From contig NZ_FOQM01000035.1 in assembly GCF_900113735.1 (NCBI RefSeq), positions 17,316 to 81,315 on the forward strand: 64,000 bases of DNA, given 5' to 3'. The stretch is from Bradyrhizobium sp. Gha. GTDB taxonomy: Bacteria; Pseudomonadota; Alphaproteobacteria; Rhizobiales; Xanthobacteraceae. Positions 1 to 9,317 of this stretch are shown one piece after another. Below the pieces are notes generated by a model. The model was not told where the DNA came from. It saw only the letters and a list, made by a program, of their open reading frames with translations, and ran no database searches. Each line of letters begins with the position of its first letter. The stretch's first letter is position 1. The position numbers and the translations under genes were made by a program.

Positions 1-645
1 AAGCAGGCCGCAAAAGTGTCGGCGAACGGCATCTTTCGCAACTCCGGCCAGGTCTGTGTCGCCGGCTCGCGGCTGCTGGTGCAGGCCGCGGTCTACGATC
101 ACTTCATGAGCGAGCTGCTCGCGATCACCGGCAAGCTCAAGGTCGGTGATCCTCTCGACCTTGCCTTCGATATCGGGGCGGTCAATAGCGAAGCTCAGCT
201 GTGCAAAAACCTCGATGTCGTGCAGCGGGCAGAGCGGGCGGGCGCCCAGCGCCTGTGCGGTGGCAGGCGGCTGCATGAGGAGCGCGGCGGCTACTACATG
301 GCGCCGACGATCCTTGCCGGCGTGGATTCCGAGATGACTCTGTGGCGCGAGGAGGTCTTTGGGCCGGTGCTTGCGGTGACGCGTTTCGAAGATGAGGAGG
401 AGGCGGTGCGGCTCGCGAATGCGAGCGCGTACGGTCTCGCAGCGGCGGTTTGGACAGGGTCGCTTCGCACTGCGCACCGCATGGTGCGCGCGATCAATGC
501 CGGGGTGGTGCACGTGAACACCTATGGCGGGACCGACGTGACGGTGCCGCTCGGGGGCTTCAAGCAGTCCGGCTTCGGCCGAGACAAGTCGCTACATGCC
601 TTCGACGAATATACCGATCGGAAAACCGCCTGGATTGCATTGTGA
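1..645 (+). CDS. Aldehyde dehydrogenase, C-terminal part (cut by window edge)
   Basis: This is the C-terminal 214 residues of an NAD(P)-dependent aldehyde dehydrogenase, which oxidises an aldehyde to a carboxylate in the cytoplasm. The reading frame is open from the first base, so the N-terminal Rossmann part lies outside the window. The catalytic cysteine is visible in GQVCVAGSR (codon 55-57). The conserved EEVFGPVLAV and the C-terminal GGFKQSGFGRD stretches are also present. The stop codon overlaps the start of the next gene (TGATG at 643-647), so the two are translationally coupled. Its neighbours (aminotransferase, SDR, amidohydrolase, importer) suggest a catabolic role, for instance oxidising an aldehyde made by the aminotransferase; that link is inference. 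The family is clear but the substrate cannot be read from the sequence. Confidence 0.9.
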   Translation, partial: KQAAKVSANGIFRNSGQVCVAGSRLLVQAAVYDHFMSELLAITGKLKVGDPLDLAFDIGAVNSEAQLCKNLDVVQRAERAGAQRLCGGRRLHEERGGYYMAPTILAGVDSEMTLWREEVFGPVLAVTRFEDEEEAVRLANASAYGLAAAVWTGSLRTAHRMVRAINAGVVHVNTYGGTDVTVPLGGFKQSGFGRDKSLHAFDEYTDRKTAWIAL

Positions 646-2030
646 TGGTGACAACAGAAAACCGAACGGCGGCGCTCGATCGGCTGATCGACGCCGAACA
701 GGCGCGCTTTCTGCGTCTACATCCGCGTTCCGCGGCTGCATGGCGGGAAGGCCGGCGGCACTTCCTTTATGGTGCCCCCTCGCACTGGATGCGGCGCTGG
801 GCTGGAGGATTTCCGATTTATGTAGACGCCGCCTCAGGTGCTCATATTAGAGATATCGACGGCCGCGACTATATCGACTTCTGCCTTGGCGACACCGGTG
901 CGATGTGCGGACACGCGCCGGAGGCGGTGACACGTGCGGTGACGCGGCAGATCGCGCGCGGCGCCACCATGATGTTGCCGACCGAGGACAGCCTCTGGGT
1001 CGGCGCCGAGCTGTCGCGCCGCTTCGGTCCTCGGTACTGGACCCTGACGACATCGGCAACCGACGCCAATCGCGCGGCCATTCGCATTGCGCGCATGGTC
1101 ACGGGCCGGACCAAGGTTCTGGTGTTCTCGGGCTGCTATCATGGCGGGGTCGACGAGGCGCATGTCGAGATCCGCGAGGGGCGGATCGGTTTGCGCAACA
1201 TGATCCATCCGAACGCCGTCGATTACGATGCCGTAACCAGGGTCGTCGAATTCAACGACATTGCGGCGGTGGAGACGGCGCTTGCCGCAGGCGACGTCGC
1301 CTGCGTGCTCACCGAGCCCGTCATGACCAATTTCGGCATGATCCCGGTCGCCGACGGCTTTCATCGCCGTTTGCGGGATGCGACGCGGCGGGCCGGCTCC
1401 GTGTTGATCATCGACGAGACGCACACGCTATCCTGCGGGCCGGGGGGCTGTACGGTGCTCTGCGGCCTCGAGCCCGACATCCTTGTCGCCGGCAAGGCGA
1501 TCGCCGGCGGCATTCCAGCCGGTATCTTTGGTCTCGACCAGGCCCTGGCCGAAAGGCTTTGGCACATCGTTCCCCCCGTCAATCCGCGGCATCGGCAATC
1601 AGCGCATCTCGGCTTCGGCGGCACCTTGGCCGGCGGCGCCTTGGCCGTTGCCGCGATGCGCGCGGTGCTGGAAGAAGTCCTGACGGCGCCGGCCTATGCG
1701 GGCATGATCGAGCATGCCGAGCGGCTGGCCGCTCGCGGTCGCGATATCATCGCGCGAAGCGCGCTGCCATGGCATGTGACGCAGATCGGCGCCCGCATCG
1801 AGATCATGTTCATGAGAGATGTCCCGCGCAACGGCGCCGAAGTCATCGCCGGACGGCAGCCCGAGCTCGAGACACTGATGCATGCCTTCTACATGAACGA
1901 AGGCATCCTGATCACACCCTTCCACGGCATGTTGCTGATTTGCCCGGCGACATCGTCGGCCGATGTTAACAGGCATGGCGACGTGTTCGAGCGGTTCGTT
2001 GAGCTGGTGCGCGATGCGGGAGTGATCTGA
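645..2030 (+). CDS. Class-III PLP aminotransferase (GSA-aminomutase-like)
   Basis: This is a 461-residue fold-type I, PLP-dependent class-III aminotransferase, of the group that includes glutamate-1-semialdehyde aminomutase and omega-amino-acid transaminases. The PLP-binding lysine is about residue 284 in VAGKAIAGG. The IIDETHTL stretch carries the cofactor-binding Asp, and the N-terminal half has the usual IDGRDYIDFCLGDTGAM pattern. An upstream in-frame ATG exists at 450, but it lies inside the aldehyde dehydrogenase gene. I chose ATG 645, which overlaps that gene's stop. The partner aldehyde dehydrogenase makes deamination of an amine or amino acid followed by oxidation plausible. Being next to catabolic rather than heme genes argues against true HemL. 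Confidence 0.88.
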   Translation: MVTTENRTAALDRLIDAEQARFLRLHPRSAAAWREGRRHFLYGAPSHWMRRWAGGFPIYVDAASGAHIRDIDGRDYIDFCLGDTGAMCGHAPEAVTRAVTRQIARGATMMLPTEDSLWVGAELSRRFGPRYWTLTTSATDANRAAIRIARMVTGRTKVLVFSGCYHGGVDEAHVEIREGRIGLRNMIHPNAVDYDAVTRVVEFNDIAAVETALAAGDVACVLTEPVMTNFGMIPVADGFHRRLRDATRRAGSVLIIDETHTLSCGPGGCTVLCGLEPDILVAGKAIAGGIPAGIFGLDQALAERLWHIVPPVNPRHRQSAHLGFGGTLAGGALAVAAMRAVLEEVLTAPAYAGMIEHAERLAARGRDIIARSALPWHVTQIGARIEIMFMRDVPRNGAEVIAGRQPELETLMHAFYMNEGILITPFHGMLLICPATSSADVNRHGDVFERFVELVRDAGVI

Positions 2031-2032
2031 AC

Positions 2033-2821
2033 ATGGCGCCGTTCGATCTGACCGACCGCGTCGCGCTCGTCACCGGCGGCGGGCGGGGCATTGGGGCTGC
2101 GATCGTCACACGCTTTGCGGAGGCGGGTGCCCATGTGGTGATCGCCAACCGCTCGAAGGACGTAGCCGACGCGCTCGCGGCTGATTTGAGCCGACGCGGT
2201 CTCGCTGTGAGCACGATCCCGTTCGACGGGCTCGATCGGCCTGCCTTAAGCAACCTCGTCGATCGTGTCGCCGAACGACTCGGCCGGCTCGATATCCTTG
2301 TCCACAATGCCGGCGGCTGTCCCTGGGCGACGCTCGACGACCTCGACGAGGACAAGCTCGACAAGGCCCTGTCGATCAATCTCACCGCGGCGATCTGGCT
2401 CATCCAGGCGGCGGCGCCGCATATGCGCGCCCGCCGTTATGGCCGCATCCTTGTGACCTCGTCGATCTCGGCGCGGCTGGCGATGGGCGGTGGCGCGCAC
2501 TATTCCGCGGCGAAAGCCGGCGTCAACGCCTTTATCCGGGGGGCCGCCTTCGAGCTCGCGCGCGACGGGATCACGGCCAACGCCGTCGAGCCCGGCTTCA
2601 TCGCCAAGCCCGGGCGCGGCACGTTGAGCACGACAGAGAATCTGTCGCGGATCGCGCGCCACATCCCGATGGGCCGGATCGGGACCGCGGACGACGTCGG
2701 CTATGCCATGCTCTATCTCGCCTCCGAGCAGGCAAGCTACGTCACCGGCCAGACCATCGTCATCGACGGCGGAACGATGCTTCCGGAAACCGGCTTCGCC
2801 GTCGAACGGCAATGGGGCTGA
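2033..2821 (+). CDS. SDR-family NAD(P)-dependent oxidoreductase
   Basis: This 262-residue protein is a classical short-chain dehydrogenase/reductase. It has the N-terminal cofactor motif TGGGRGIG (around residue 15), NNAG-like HNAGG, the catalytic YSAAK with Tyr157 and Lys161, and the C-terminal YVTGQTIVIDGG that closes the FabG-like fold. It starts two bases after the aminotransferase stop, so it is in the same operon. It probably interconverts a hydroxy and a keto group in the pathway of this cluster; the substrate is not readable. The length is normal for the family. Confidence 0.88.
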   Translation: MAPFDLTDRVALVTGGGRGIGAAIVTRFAEAGAHVVIANRSKDVADALAADLSRRGLAVSTIPFDGLDRPALSNLVDRVAERLGRLDILVHNAGGCPWATLDDLDEDKLDKALSINLTAAIWLIQAAAPHMRARRYGRILVTSSISARLAMGGGAHYSAAKAGVNAFIRGAAFELARDGITANAVEPGFIAKPGRGTLSTTENLSRIARHIPMGRIGTADDVGYAMLYLASEQASYVTGQTIVIDGGTMLPETGFAVERQWG

Positions 2822-2908
2822 CCGGCGTGGTGCGCCCTCATCAACCGAACGGCTGATTGTGACCAACCAGCGCGCGGAACAAGCTCTCCGGGCAAACGGG
2901 ATCGAGGA

Positions 2909-4581
2909 ATGAGCGAGATCAAGACCAGCGCGGATACGCTGTTCCGGAACGGCAGGATCTACACCGTCAATCGCGAGCGGCCCTGGGCGAGCTGCGCGGC
3001 GGTCAAGGCCGGTCGTTTCGTGGCCGTCGGCGAGGAAGACGATGTCAAATCGTTTGTCGGGAGCGACACCAGAGTGATTGATCTCGGCGGCCGCACCGCG
3101 ATGCCCGGCATCATCGACATCCACAATCACATCATGATGGGCGGGCAGGCCGATCTCTATAGCTGCGCTTTCCGTCGAACCATTCGATCAGCCAGATCGC
3201 CGCCGCCGTGAAGGACGCGGCCGAGAAGGCCGCTCCCGGAGCCTGGATCGTCGGCGGCCAGTTCGGCAACGACCTCCTGTCCAAGCTCAACTCCGACGCC
3301 GCCGCCTCCGAGCTCAACACCGCGAGCCTCGGCCATCCCGTGCTGCTGCGCGACGACAGCTATCACAATCGCTGGGCCAGCGTAGAAGCGTTGCGGATCG
3401 CGGGCGTCACCGCCGAGACGCAAAACCCAGTCGATGGCGAGATCGGCCGGGATATCGACAGTGGTCGCCTGACCGGATTGATGGTGGAAGCGGCCTCCGG
3501 CATCATCGAGCGCGCGCTCGCCAAGGCAGGACACTACACGGCCGAGATGGACCGCGCCGCGGTTGCTCGCTCAATCGGCGTTCTCAACTCGTTCGGCGTC
3601 ACCGGCTTTGTCGATGCGGCGAGCATGCAGCCGATCCTCGCCGCTCTGAAAGGACTAGACGGTCGCGGCGAGCTGTCGGCCTGGGCGGTCTGCGCCATGC
3701 CGATCGTCGAACCCGGGTTCATGTTTGGAATGGCGGGCGAGGAGCTGTTCGCGCTGCGCGATCAATATCGCTCCGCCCATGTGAAGCCGGACTATGCCAA
3801 GATGTTCCTGGACGGCGTGCCCGGGGCCAAGACAGCTGCGTTTCACGAGCCTTATGTCGCCGATCCCGTGCGCGGTTGCTGCTTCCGCGGCACCACGATG
3901 CTGACGGTGCCGGAGCTGATCCGCTGGCTCGGCAAATGCGAGAAGATCGGACTCGCGGCCAAGATCCATTGCGCCGGGGATGCCGCCGTTACGCAGGCGC
4001 TCGATGCGATCGAGGTAGTACGCTCGTTTAACGGCCCGACCGCGCTCATCCACCACATCGCGCATGCGAGCTACATCGCGCCCGATGACATCCCGCGCTT
4101 TGCCGATCTGGGCGTCGCCGCCGACCTGTCGCCGATCATCTGGTTTCCGACTGTGTTCCTTGAGGCGCACAAGGCCGCGATGGGCACGGAGCGGGCGCAG
4201 CGTTTCTGGCCCAATCGCGACCTCAAGGTCGCTGGTGCCTTGATGGCCGGCGGCTCCGACTGGCCGGTCATCCCGAATCCCGATCCGTGGCATGGCATCG
4301 AGGGCATGGTGACACGCCGCAATCCCGCCGGCGACTTTCCCGGCGCCTCGCTGTGGCCGGAGCAGGCGCTGGACCTCGAAACCGTGATCGAGATCTACAC
4401 GATCAATGCCGCGCGCGCGGCTGGCCTCGGGAATATCACGGGGTCGATCGAGGTCGGCAAGTCCGCCGACCTCATCGTGCTCGATCAGCCCTTGTTCGAT
4501 ATCCCCGCCGACCAGATCGCCGAGACCAACGTTGAACTGACCTTCTTCGAAGGTCGCAAAGTCTACGAGCGCCGCCCATGA
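2909..4581 (+). pseudogene. YtcJ-like metal-dependent amidohydrolase, one-base frameshift
   Basis: Two overlapping frames together make one amidohydrolase-3 (YtcJ-type) protein of about 557 residues. The first frame (ATG 2909 to 3211) carries the N-terminal beta domain and the metal-binding DIHNH motif. It then runs into an unrelated tail, FRRTIRSARSPPP. The second frame (open from 3163 to 4581) carries the rest: HCAGDA, LIHHIAHA, ADLSPIIWFP, GGSDWPV and the C-terminal NAARAAGLG...GKSADLIVLD. Alignment of the two frames points to one missing C in the CC run near 3172-3173, which would restore CAFPSNHS. The protein is otherwise undamaged, so this is either a recent inactivation or a sequencing error. 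The 3' end overlaps the CobW gene by four bases. The intact enzyme would hydrolyse an amide or cyclic amide bond. Confidence 0.85.
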
Positions 4582-5621
4582 CGGATGCTCCGCTCATTCC
4601 CGTGACCGTGCTGACCGGCTTTCTCGGCAGCGGCAAGACCACGGTCCTGAACCATCTGCTGCGTCAACCCGGCATGGATGGGACGGTCGCAATCATCAAC
4701 GAGTTCGGCGAGGTCGGGCTCGATCATCTCCTGGTGGAGACGAGCGAAGAGCGGTTCGCGCTGCTCGACAATGGTTGCGTCTGCTGTTCGGTCCGCGAGG
4801 ACCTGGTTGCGCTGCTCGAGGATTTGCCGGCGCGCGAAGCCACAGGGCGGCTACCGCCGATCCGCCGCGTCCTGATCGAAACCACGGGCCTCGCCGACCC
4901 CGTTCCGGTGCTGCATACACTGATGACGGCTCCCCGCATCGGTGCCCGCTATCGGATCGATGGCGTGGTGGTCACCGTCGATGCGGTCAACGCGATCCCC
5001 TCGCTCGACGGTCATCCCGAGGCGGTCAAGCAGATCGCGGTCGCGGACCGCATTTTGCTGACCAAGGCAGACCTCGCCGAAGCCGGCACCGTTGCGACGG
5101 TGGAGCAGCGGATTCGCGCGATCAATCCGACGGTGTCGGTCATGCCTGTGAATCACGGATCGATCACCCCGGACGCGCTGCTCGAAGCGGGACTGTTCGC
5201 GCCGCAAGCGCGGTCGGAGCAGGTCGCAAGCTGGTTCACGGCCGCAACGGCGCCTGGTCCCCGTCATCACGATCATCACGCGCACCGGTCGCGGATCTCC
5301 TGCTTCAGCCTCGTCGTGAACGAGCCGATCCGCTGGGCAGCGTTCTCGCGCTGGCTCGATTACGTCGCGGCGCTCAAAGGCGACGACCTCTTGCGCTTCA
5401 AGGCGCTGGTCAACGTCGCCGACCGGCCGCAGGGGCCGGTGGTCGTCCATGCCGTGCAGCATGTGCTGCACCCGCCGATCGCGCTGGATAGCTGGCCGTC
5501 GGCCGACCGCAGCTCGCGCCTCGTCTTCATCGTCCGCGATATTCCGGCAGAGGCGATCGAGCGCACGCTGGCGCGGTTCGGCGAGATCAGTCGCGAGAGC
5601 ATCACGCGACCGGCCGCGTGA
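4578..5621 (+). CDS. CobW/COG0523 metallochaperone GTPase
   Basis: This is a 347-residue G3E GTPase of the CobW/COG0523 family. It has Walker A GFLGSGKTT near residues 14-22, the hallmark metal-binding CVCC motif at residues 67-70, a guanine-specificity LTKADL motif, a His-rich stretch HHDHHAH near residue 230 and a C-terminal CobW domain. The family delivers metals (Zn, Co or Fe) to client enzymes. The ATGA overlap with the amidohydrolase and the absence of cobalamin genes suggest it serves a metalloenzyme in this operon, most simply that amidohydrolase (inference). No Zur-type box was recognised upstream. Confidence 0.88.
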   Translation: MTDAPLIPVTVLTGFLGSGKTTVLNHLLRQPGMDGTVAIINEFGEVGLDHLLVETSEERFALLDNGCVCCSVREDLVALLEDLPAREATGRLPPIRRVLIETTGLADPVPVLHTLMTAPRIGARYRIDGVVVTVDAVNAIPSLDGHPEAVKQIAVADRILLTKADLAEAGTVATVEQRIRAINPTVSVMPVNHGSITPDALLEAGLFAPQARSEQVASWFTAATAPGPRHHDHHAHRSRISCFSLVVNEPIRWAAFSRWLDYVAALKGDDLLRFKALVNVADRPQGPVVVHAVQHVLHPPIALDSWPSADRSSRLVFIVRDIPAEAIERTLARFGEISRESITRPAA

Positions 5622-5653
5622 CTTGGACCAGTTTTCATCAACGGATGATTTGC

Positions 5654-5668
5654 AGGAGGTATGTCGTG
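5654..5668 (+). promoter_or_regulatory. Ribosome binding site that sets the GTG start of the substrate-binding protein
   Basis: A perfect AGGAGG at 5654-5659 is followed after six bases by GTG at 5666. An in-frame ATG at 5618 lies upstream, and the ATG at 5661 is out of frame. The GTG start also puts the twin-arginine signal at the usual distance from the N-terminus. Confidence 0.7.
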
Positions 5669-6988
5669 AGCGAGAGCAGCAAGTTCACAGCGAACGTCAG
5701 AAGCGGGAAGATCAGCCGCCGGAGCCTACTCAAGGCCGCCGGAACCGCTGGTCTGGCGGCCGCAAGCAACGTGCCGCTGGTCAATATCGCGGGCGCGGCG
5801 TCGAGCACGATCAAGATCGGCTGGTGCGGCTGCCTATCGGGCGTGCGCGCCGCCTTCGCCGAGCCGGATCCCTGGATCCATGAGCGGATGAAGGGCCTGG
5901 TCAAGGACGGTCTGAAGATCGGCGGCAAGAACTACGCCGTCGAATTCGTCATCAAGGACAACCAGTCCGATCCAAACCGCTCCTCGGTCGTCGCCAGCGA
6001 GCTGGTGCTTCGTGAAAGATGCGACCTCATCCTGGTCGAGGACGGTGATGCCGAGATCCCGATCGGCGAGCTCGCCGACGCCCGCGGCGTGCCGACCATC
6101 TCGACCATGCTGCCGTGGCAGGGCTGGATGTTTCCGCGCAAGTCGACGCCCGACAAGGGCTTCCCCTACACGTTCCATTTCTTCTGGGGGGCGGACGATG
6201 TCGTTAAGAATTTCGTCGGCATGTGGCAGTCGGTCGACACCAACAAGAAGGTCGGCACGCTCTATATCGACAATCCGGCGGGCACCGCGTTCTCGGATCA
6301 GAAGCTGGGCCTGCCAGCGGGCATCAAGCAGGCCGGCTTCCAGGAGGTCACGACCGGCAGCTTCCAGATTGCGACCGACGACTTCTCCAACCAGGTCTCC
6401 ACCTTCAAGAACGCCGGCACAGACATCGTCTCGGGGTTCACGTACGGCAATCACTGGGTGACGCTGTGGAATCAGGCCGCGCAGGCCGGCTTCAGGCCGC
6501 AGATCTGCACGGTGGCCGCGGCGTTCCTGTTCCCGAGTGCGGTCAATGCGCTCGGCGATCGCGGTGACGGCATGTCGACGGAGGTCTGGTGGACGCCGGC
6601 CTATCCCTTCAAATCCTCGCTCACCGGCCAGAGCGCAGCCGAGCTCGCGGCCGAATGGGAGAAGACGACCGGCAAGCAATGGACGCAGCCGATTGGCTAT
6701 GCCCACGCGCTCTGGGAAGTCGGCTTAGCCGCTTTGCGCAACAGCGATCCCAAGGACAAGAACTCGCTCCGCGATGCCATCGCAGGGTTGGACCTCGAGA
6801 CCGTTGTCGGCCCGGTGAAGTTCAAGGGCAGCCCGATCAAGAACGTCGCGGTCACCTCGCTATCCGGCGGCCAGTGGCGCAAGGCCAAGGGCGGCAAGTC
6901 GCCCTATGAGCTCCTGATCGTTCACAACGGCACCGCGCCGTTCATCCCGAAACAGGCCGATCTCGTGCTGCTCTCGAAGCTCGCCTGA
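5666..6988 (+). CDS. Branched-chain amino acid/amide-type ABC substrate-binding protein (Tat signal)
   Basis: This 440-residue periplasmic binding protein (Peripla_BP_6, type-1 LivK/UrtA-like fold) is the receptor of the importer encoded just downstream. The N-terminus has a twin-arginine signal, ISRRSLLKAAG, followed by a hydrophobic Ala/Gly stretch and a likely cut after AGA. Export of a folded protein by Tat is therefore likely. The mature part shows IKIGWCGCLSG, VIKDNQSDP and AELAAEWEKTTGK, typical of HAAT-family receptors that bind short-chain amides, urea or amino acids. It follows the CobW gene closely and is followed by the four transporter subunits, so the substrate is probably degraded by the surrounding enzymes. 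Confidence 0.88.
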   Translation: MSESSKFTANVRSGKISRRSLLKAAGTAGLAAASNVPLVNIAGAASSTIKIGWCGCLSGVRAAFAEPDPWIHERMKGLVKDGLKIGGKNYAVEFVIKDNQSDPNRSSVVASELVLRERCDLILVEDGDAEIPIGELADARGVPTISTMLPWQGWMFPRKSTPDKGFPYTFHFFWGADDVVKNFVGMWQSVDTNKKVGTLYIDNPAGTAFSDQKLGLPAGIKQAGFQEVTTGSFQIATDDFSNQVSTFKNAGTDIVSGFTYGNHWVTLWNQAAQAGFRPQICTVAAAFLFPSAVNALGDRGDGMSTEVWWTPAYPFKSSLTGQSAAELAAEWEKTTGKQWTQPIGYAHALWEVGLAALRNSDPKDKNSLRDAIAGLDLETVVGPVKFKGSPIKNVAVTSLSGGQWRKAKGGKSPYELLIVHNGTAPFIPKQADLVLLSKLA

Positions 6989-7019
6989 GCGGGAGCGGAT
7001 CGGCGCGGACACAAAGCAA

Positions 7020-7751
7020 ATGGTCGACGTGCTGCGCGTTGCAGGTCTCTGCAAGAGTTTCGGGGTCATCCGCGTTGCCGATGACCTCGATTTCAAGCTC
7101 GCGCTCGGCGAATGCCTTGGCGTGATCGGCCCGAACGGGGCAGGCAAGAGCTCGGTGCTCAATCTGATCGTCGGATTGATCAGGGCGGATGCTGGTTCGA
7201 TCAGCCTGGATGGCCGGGACATCACACATGTTCCGGCCCATCGGCGCGCTCGCCTTGGCATCGGCCGGGCCTTCCAGATTCCGCAACCATTCCCGCATCT
7301 CACGGCCTATGAAAACGTGCTCGTGGCGGCGACCTACGGCGGTGGCCTGCACGGTTCGGCCGCAGCCGACTGGGCCATGGACGTGCTTGGCCGCACCTCG
7401 CTTGCCGTCAAGGCGGACCGTATCGCCGGCGCTCTGCCCTTGATCGACCGCAAGAGCCTCGAATTCGCCAAGGCGCTGGCCTCCAAGCCCCGCCTGATCC
7501 TGCTCGACGAGATCGCGGCGGGCCTGACCGAGCCGGAGGTCGAGCGCCTGATCGAGATCATCGCGGGCGTGAAGGCGGATCACGCCATGATCTGGATCGA
7601 GCACATTCCGCATGCCCTGCGGGCTGTGGCCGATCGAATCCTGGTCCTGAATTTCGGTCGCAAGGTGCTCGAGGGTCCGCCGGGAGAGGTTATGGATAGC
7701 CGCACGGTCAAGGAAATCTACATGGGATTGACTGCCGATGACGCTGCTTGA
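7020..7751 (+). CDS. HAAT ABC transporter ATP-binding protein, LivG-like
   Basis: This 243-residue ATPase is the LivG-type subunit of the importer. Walker A is GPNGAGKSS, Walker B is LILLDE and the switch His is in WIEHIPH. The ABC signature is atypical: where LSGGQ would be expected the protein reads LPLIDRKSLEFAKAL. Related LivG-like proteins often carry an LLDRKRLELARAL variant, so this is probably a subgroup feature rather than damage. Its 3' end overlaps the LivF-like gene by 14 bases. Confidence 0.9.
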   Translation: MVDVLRVAGLCKSFGVIRVADDLDFKLALGECLGVIGPNGAGKSSVLNLIVGLIRADAGSISLDGRDITHVPAHRRARLGIGRAFQIPQPFPHLTAYENVLVAATYGGGLHGSAAADWAMDVLGRTSLAVKADRIAGALPLIDRKSLEFAKALASKPRLILLDEIAAGLTEPEVERLIEIIAGVKADHAMIWIEHIPHALRAVADRILVLNFGRKVLEGPPGEVMDSRTVKEIYMGLTADDAA

Positions 7752-8436
7752 AGTCGAAGATCTGAATGTATTCTACGGTGATCTGCAGGCGATCTTCGGA
7801 CTCGCGTTTTCCGTGGCCGAGCGTGAGTCGGTTGCGCTCGTGGGCGCCAACGGCGCCGGCAAGACCACATTCCTGCGCGCGCTCGTCGGCCTGATCGACG
7901 GCAAGCAGGGCCGGGTTCGGTTCGACGGCAGAGATATCCAGGACACGCCGGCAGAGCACATTGCGCGTCTTGGTCTCGGCATGGTGCCGGAAGGTCGCAT
8001 GCTGTTCGACACCCTGAGCGTTGAGGAAAATCTCCTGATGGGGCAGGTGAGCCGGCGTTCCGGCGCATGGACGCTGCCACGCGTGTTCGATCTGTTTCCG
8101 GCTCTGGAGGAGCGGCGCAATCATCTGCCGCGGCAACTTTCGGGCGGGCAGCAGCAGATGGTGGCGATCGGCCGCGCGCTGATGTGCAACCCGCGCCTCC
8201 TGCTTTGCGACGAGATCTCACTCGGCCTTGCGCCTGTCATGGTCGAGCAGATCTACGGGGCGTTCAAGAATATCCGCAAAGAGGGAACGGCGCTGGTGCT
8301 GGTCGAGCAGGATGTCAAGCGCGCCGCCGGCGCAACCGACCGCATCTACTGCCTGCTGAAGGGACGCGTGTCGCTGACCGCGAATGCCGGGGACGTCAGC
8401 GTCACCGAATTGACGCAAGCCTATTTCGGGATGTGA
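7738..8436 (+). CDS. HAAT ABC transporter ATP-binding protein, LivF-like
   Basis: This 232-residue protein is the second ATPase of the importer. It has Walker A GANGAGKTT, a canonical signature LSGGQQQMVAIGRALM, Walker B LLLCDEISLGL and the LivF-like FGM C-terminus. The start overlaps the LivG-like gene, so the pair is coupled. Together they form an asymmetric ATPase dimer with one canonical and one variant signature motif. Confidence 0.92.
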   Translation: MTLLEVEDLNVFYGDLQAIFGLAFSVAERESVALVGANGAGKTTFLRALVGLIDGKQGRVRFDGRDIQDTPAEHIARLGLGMVPEGRMLFDTLSVEENLLMGQVSRRSGAWTLPRVFDLFPALEERRNHLPRQLSGGQQQMVAIGRALMCNPRLLLCDEISLGLAPVMVEQIYGAFKNIRKEGTALVLVEQDVKRAAGATDRIYCLLKGRVSLTANAGDVSVTELTQAYFGM

Positions 8437-8446
8437 GCGAGGGGAC

Positions 8447-9313
8447 ATGGCCTGGATCGAGACGTTGGTGAACGGAGCCTTGCTGGGCGGTCTCTACGGC
8501 CTTCTCGGCATCGGATTGGCACTGGTCTTTGGCGTGATGCGGCTGGTCAATATCGCGCATGGCGAGTTCATGGTGCTTGCCGCTTACCTCGCTGTGATCC
8601 TGGTCGGCCTGTTTCCGCAGGTCCATCCGCTGTTCGTGCTGATCCCAGTCGTGATCGCGGCCTTCGGGGTCGGCTATCTCTACCAGGCCGTGATCATGAA
8701 TCGGGTGGCGCGGGCGCCGGATCCGCTCGCGCCGCTGTTGCTGACATTCGGCGTCTCCATTGTGTTGCGCAACCTGATGGTCGAGGTATTCGGCGCCGAC
8801 GTCAGGGGCCTCCAGCTCGGCGAGCTCTCGCGCGCGAGCATCAGGCTGTTCGGGCTCAGCATCGGGGTCATGCCCTTGCTGACCCTGGTCGCGGCGGTGC
8901 TGCTGTTTCTGTTGCTGCAATGGGCGCTCAAGCGCACGAGCTTCGGCCGTATCGTGCGCGCGACCGCCGACCGGCGCGACATCGTGCGCCTGTTCGGCGT
9001 CAAGCCGGACCTTGTCTACAATTACGTCATGGGCCTGTCATTGGCGCTGGGCGCGATCGGCGGGGTGCTGCTCGCGGTGCGATCGAGCTTCACGCCATTT
9101 TCCGGTGTAGAGCGCCTGCTGATCGCCTTCGAGGTCGTTGTACTTGGCGGCATCGGCTCGTTCTGGGGCGCGCTGCTGGGCGGCATTGTGCTCGGCATGG
9201 CGCAACTCGCCGGTCTGAAATGGGATGCGAACGCCGGCTTGCTCTATGCGCATTTGCTGTTCTTCGTGATGCTCCTGATCCGTCCCGCTGGTCTGGTGGC
9301 GAGCAGGGCCTGA
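8447..9313 (+). CDS. HAAT ABC transporter permease, LivH-like
   Basis: This 288-residue, very hydrophobic inner-membrane permease has about eight membrane segments. The LivH-type patterns GLYGLLGIGLALVFGVMRL near the N-terminus, VNIAHGEF and the cytoplasmic VVLGGIGSFWGALLGG (the EAA-like coupling loop) are present. It lies ten bases after the LivF-like gene and four before the LivM-like gene. The length is normal for LivH. Confidence 0.92.
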   Translation: MAWIETLVNGALLGGLYGLLGIGLALVFGVMRLVNIAHGEFMVLAAYLAVILVGLFPQVHPLFVLIPVVIAAFGVGYLYQAVIMNRVARAPDPLAPLLLTFGVSIVLRNLMVEVFGADVRGLQLGELSRASIRLFGLSIGVMPLLTLVAAVLLFLLLQWALKRTSFGRIVRATADRRDIVRLFGVKPDLVYNYVMGLSLALGAIGGVLLAVRSSFTPFSGVERLLIAFEVVVLGGIGSFWGALLGGIVLGMAQLAGLKWDANAGLLYAHLLFFVMLLIRPAGLVASRA

Positions 9314-9317
9314 TCAG

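Noticed and set aside
645..2030. HemL (glutamate-1-semialdehyde aminomutase)
   Set aside because: Class-III fold is shared, but the catabolic operon context and absence of heme genes argue for another aminotransferase.
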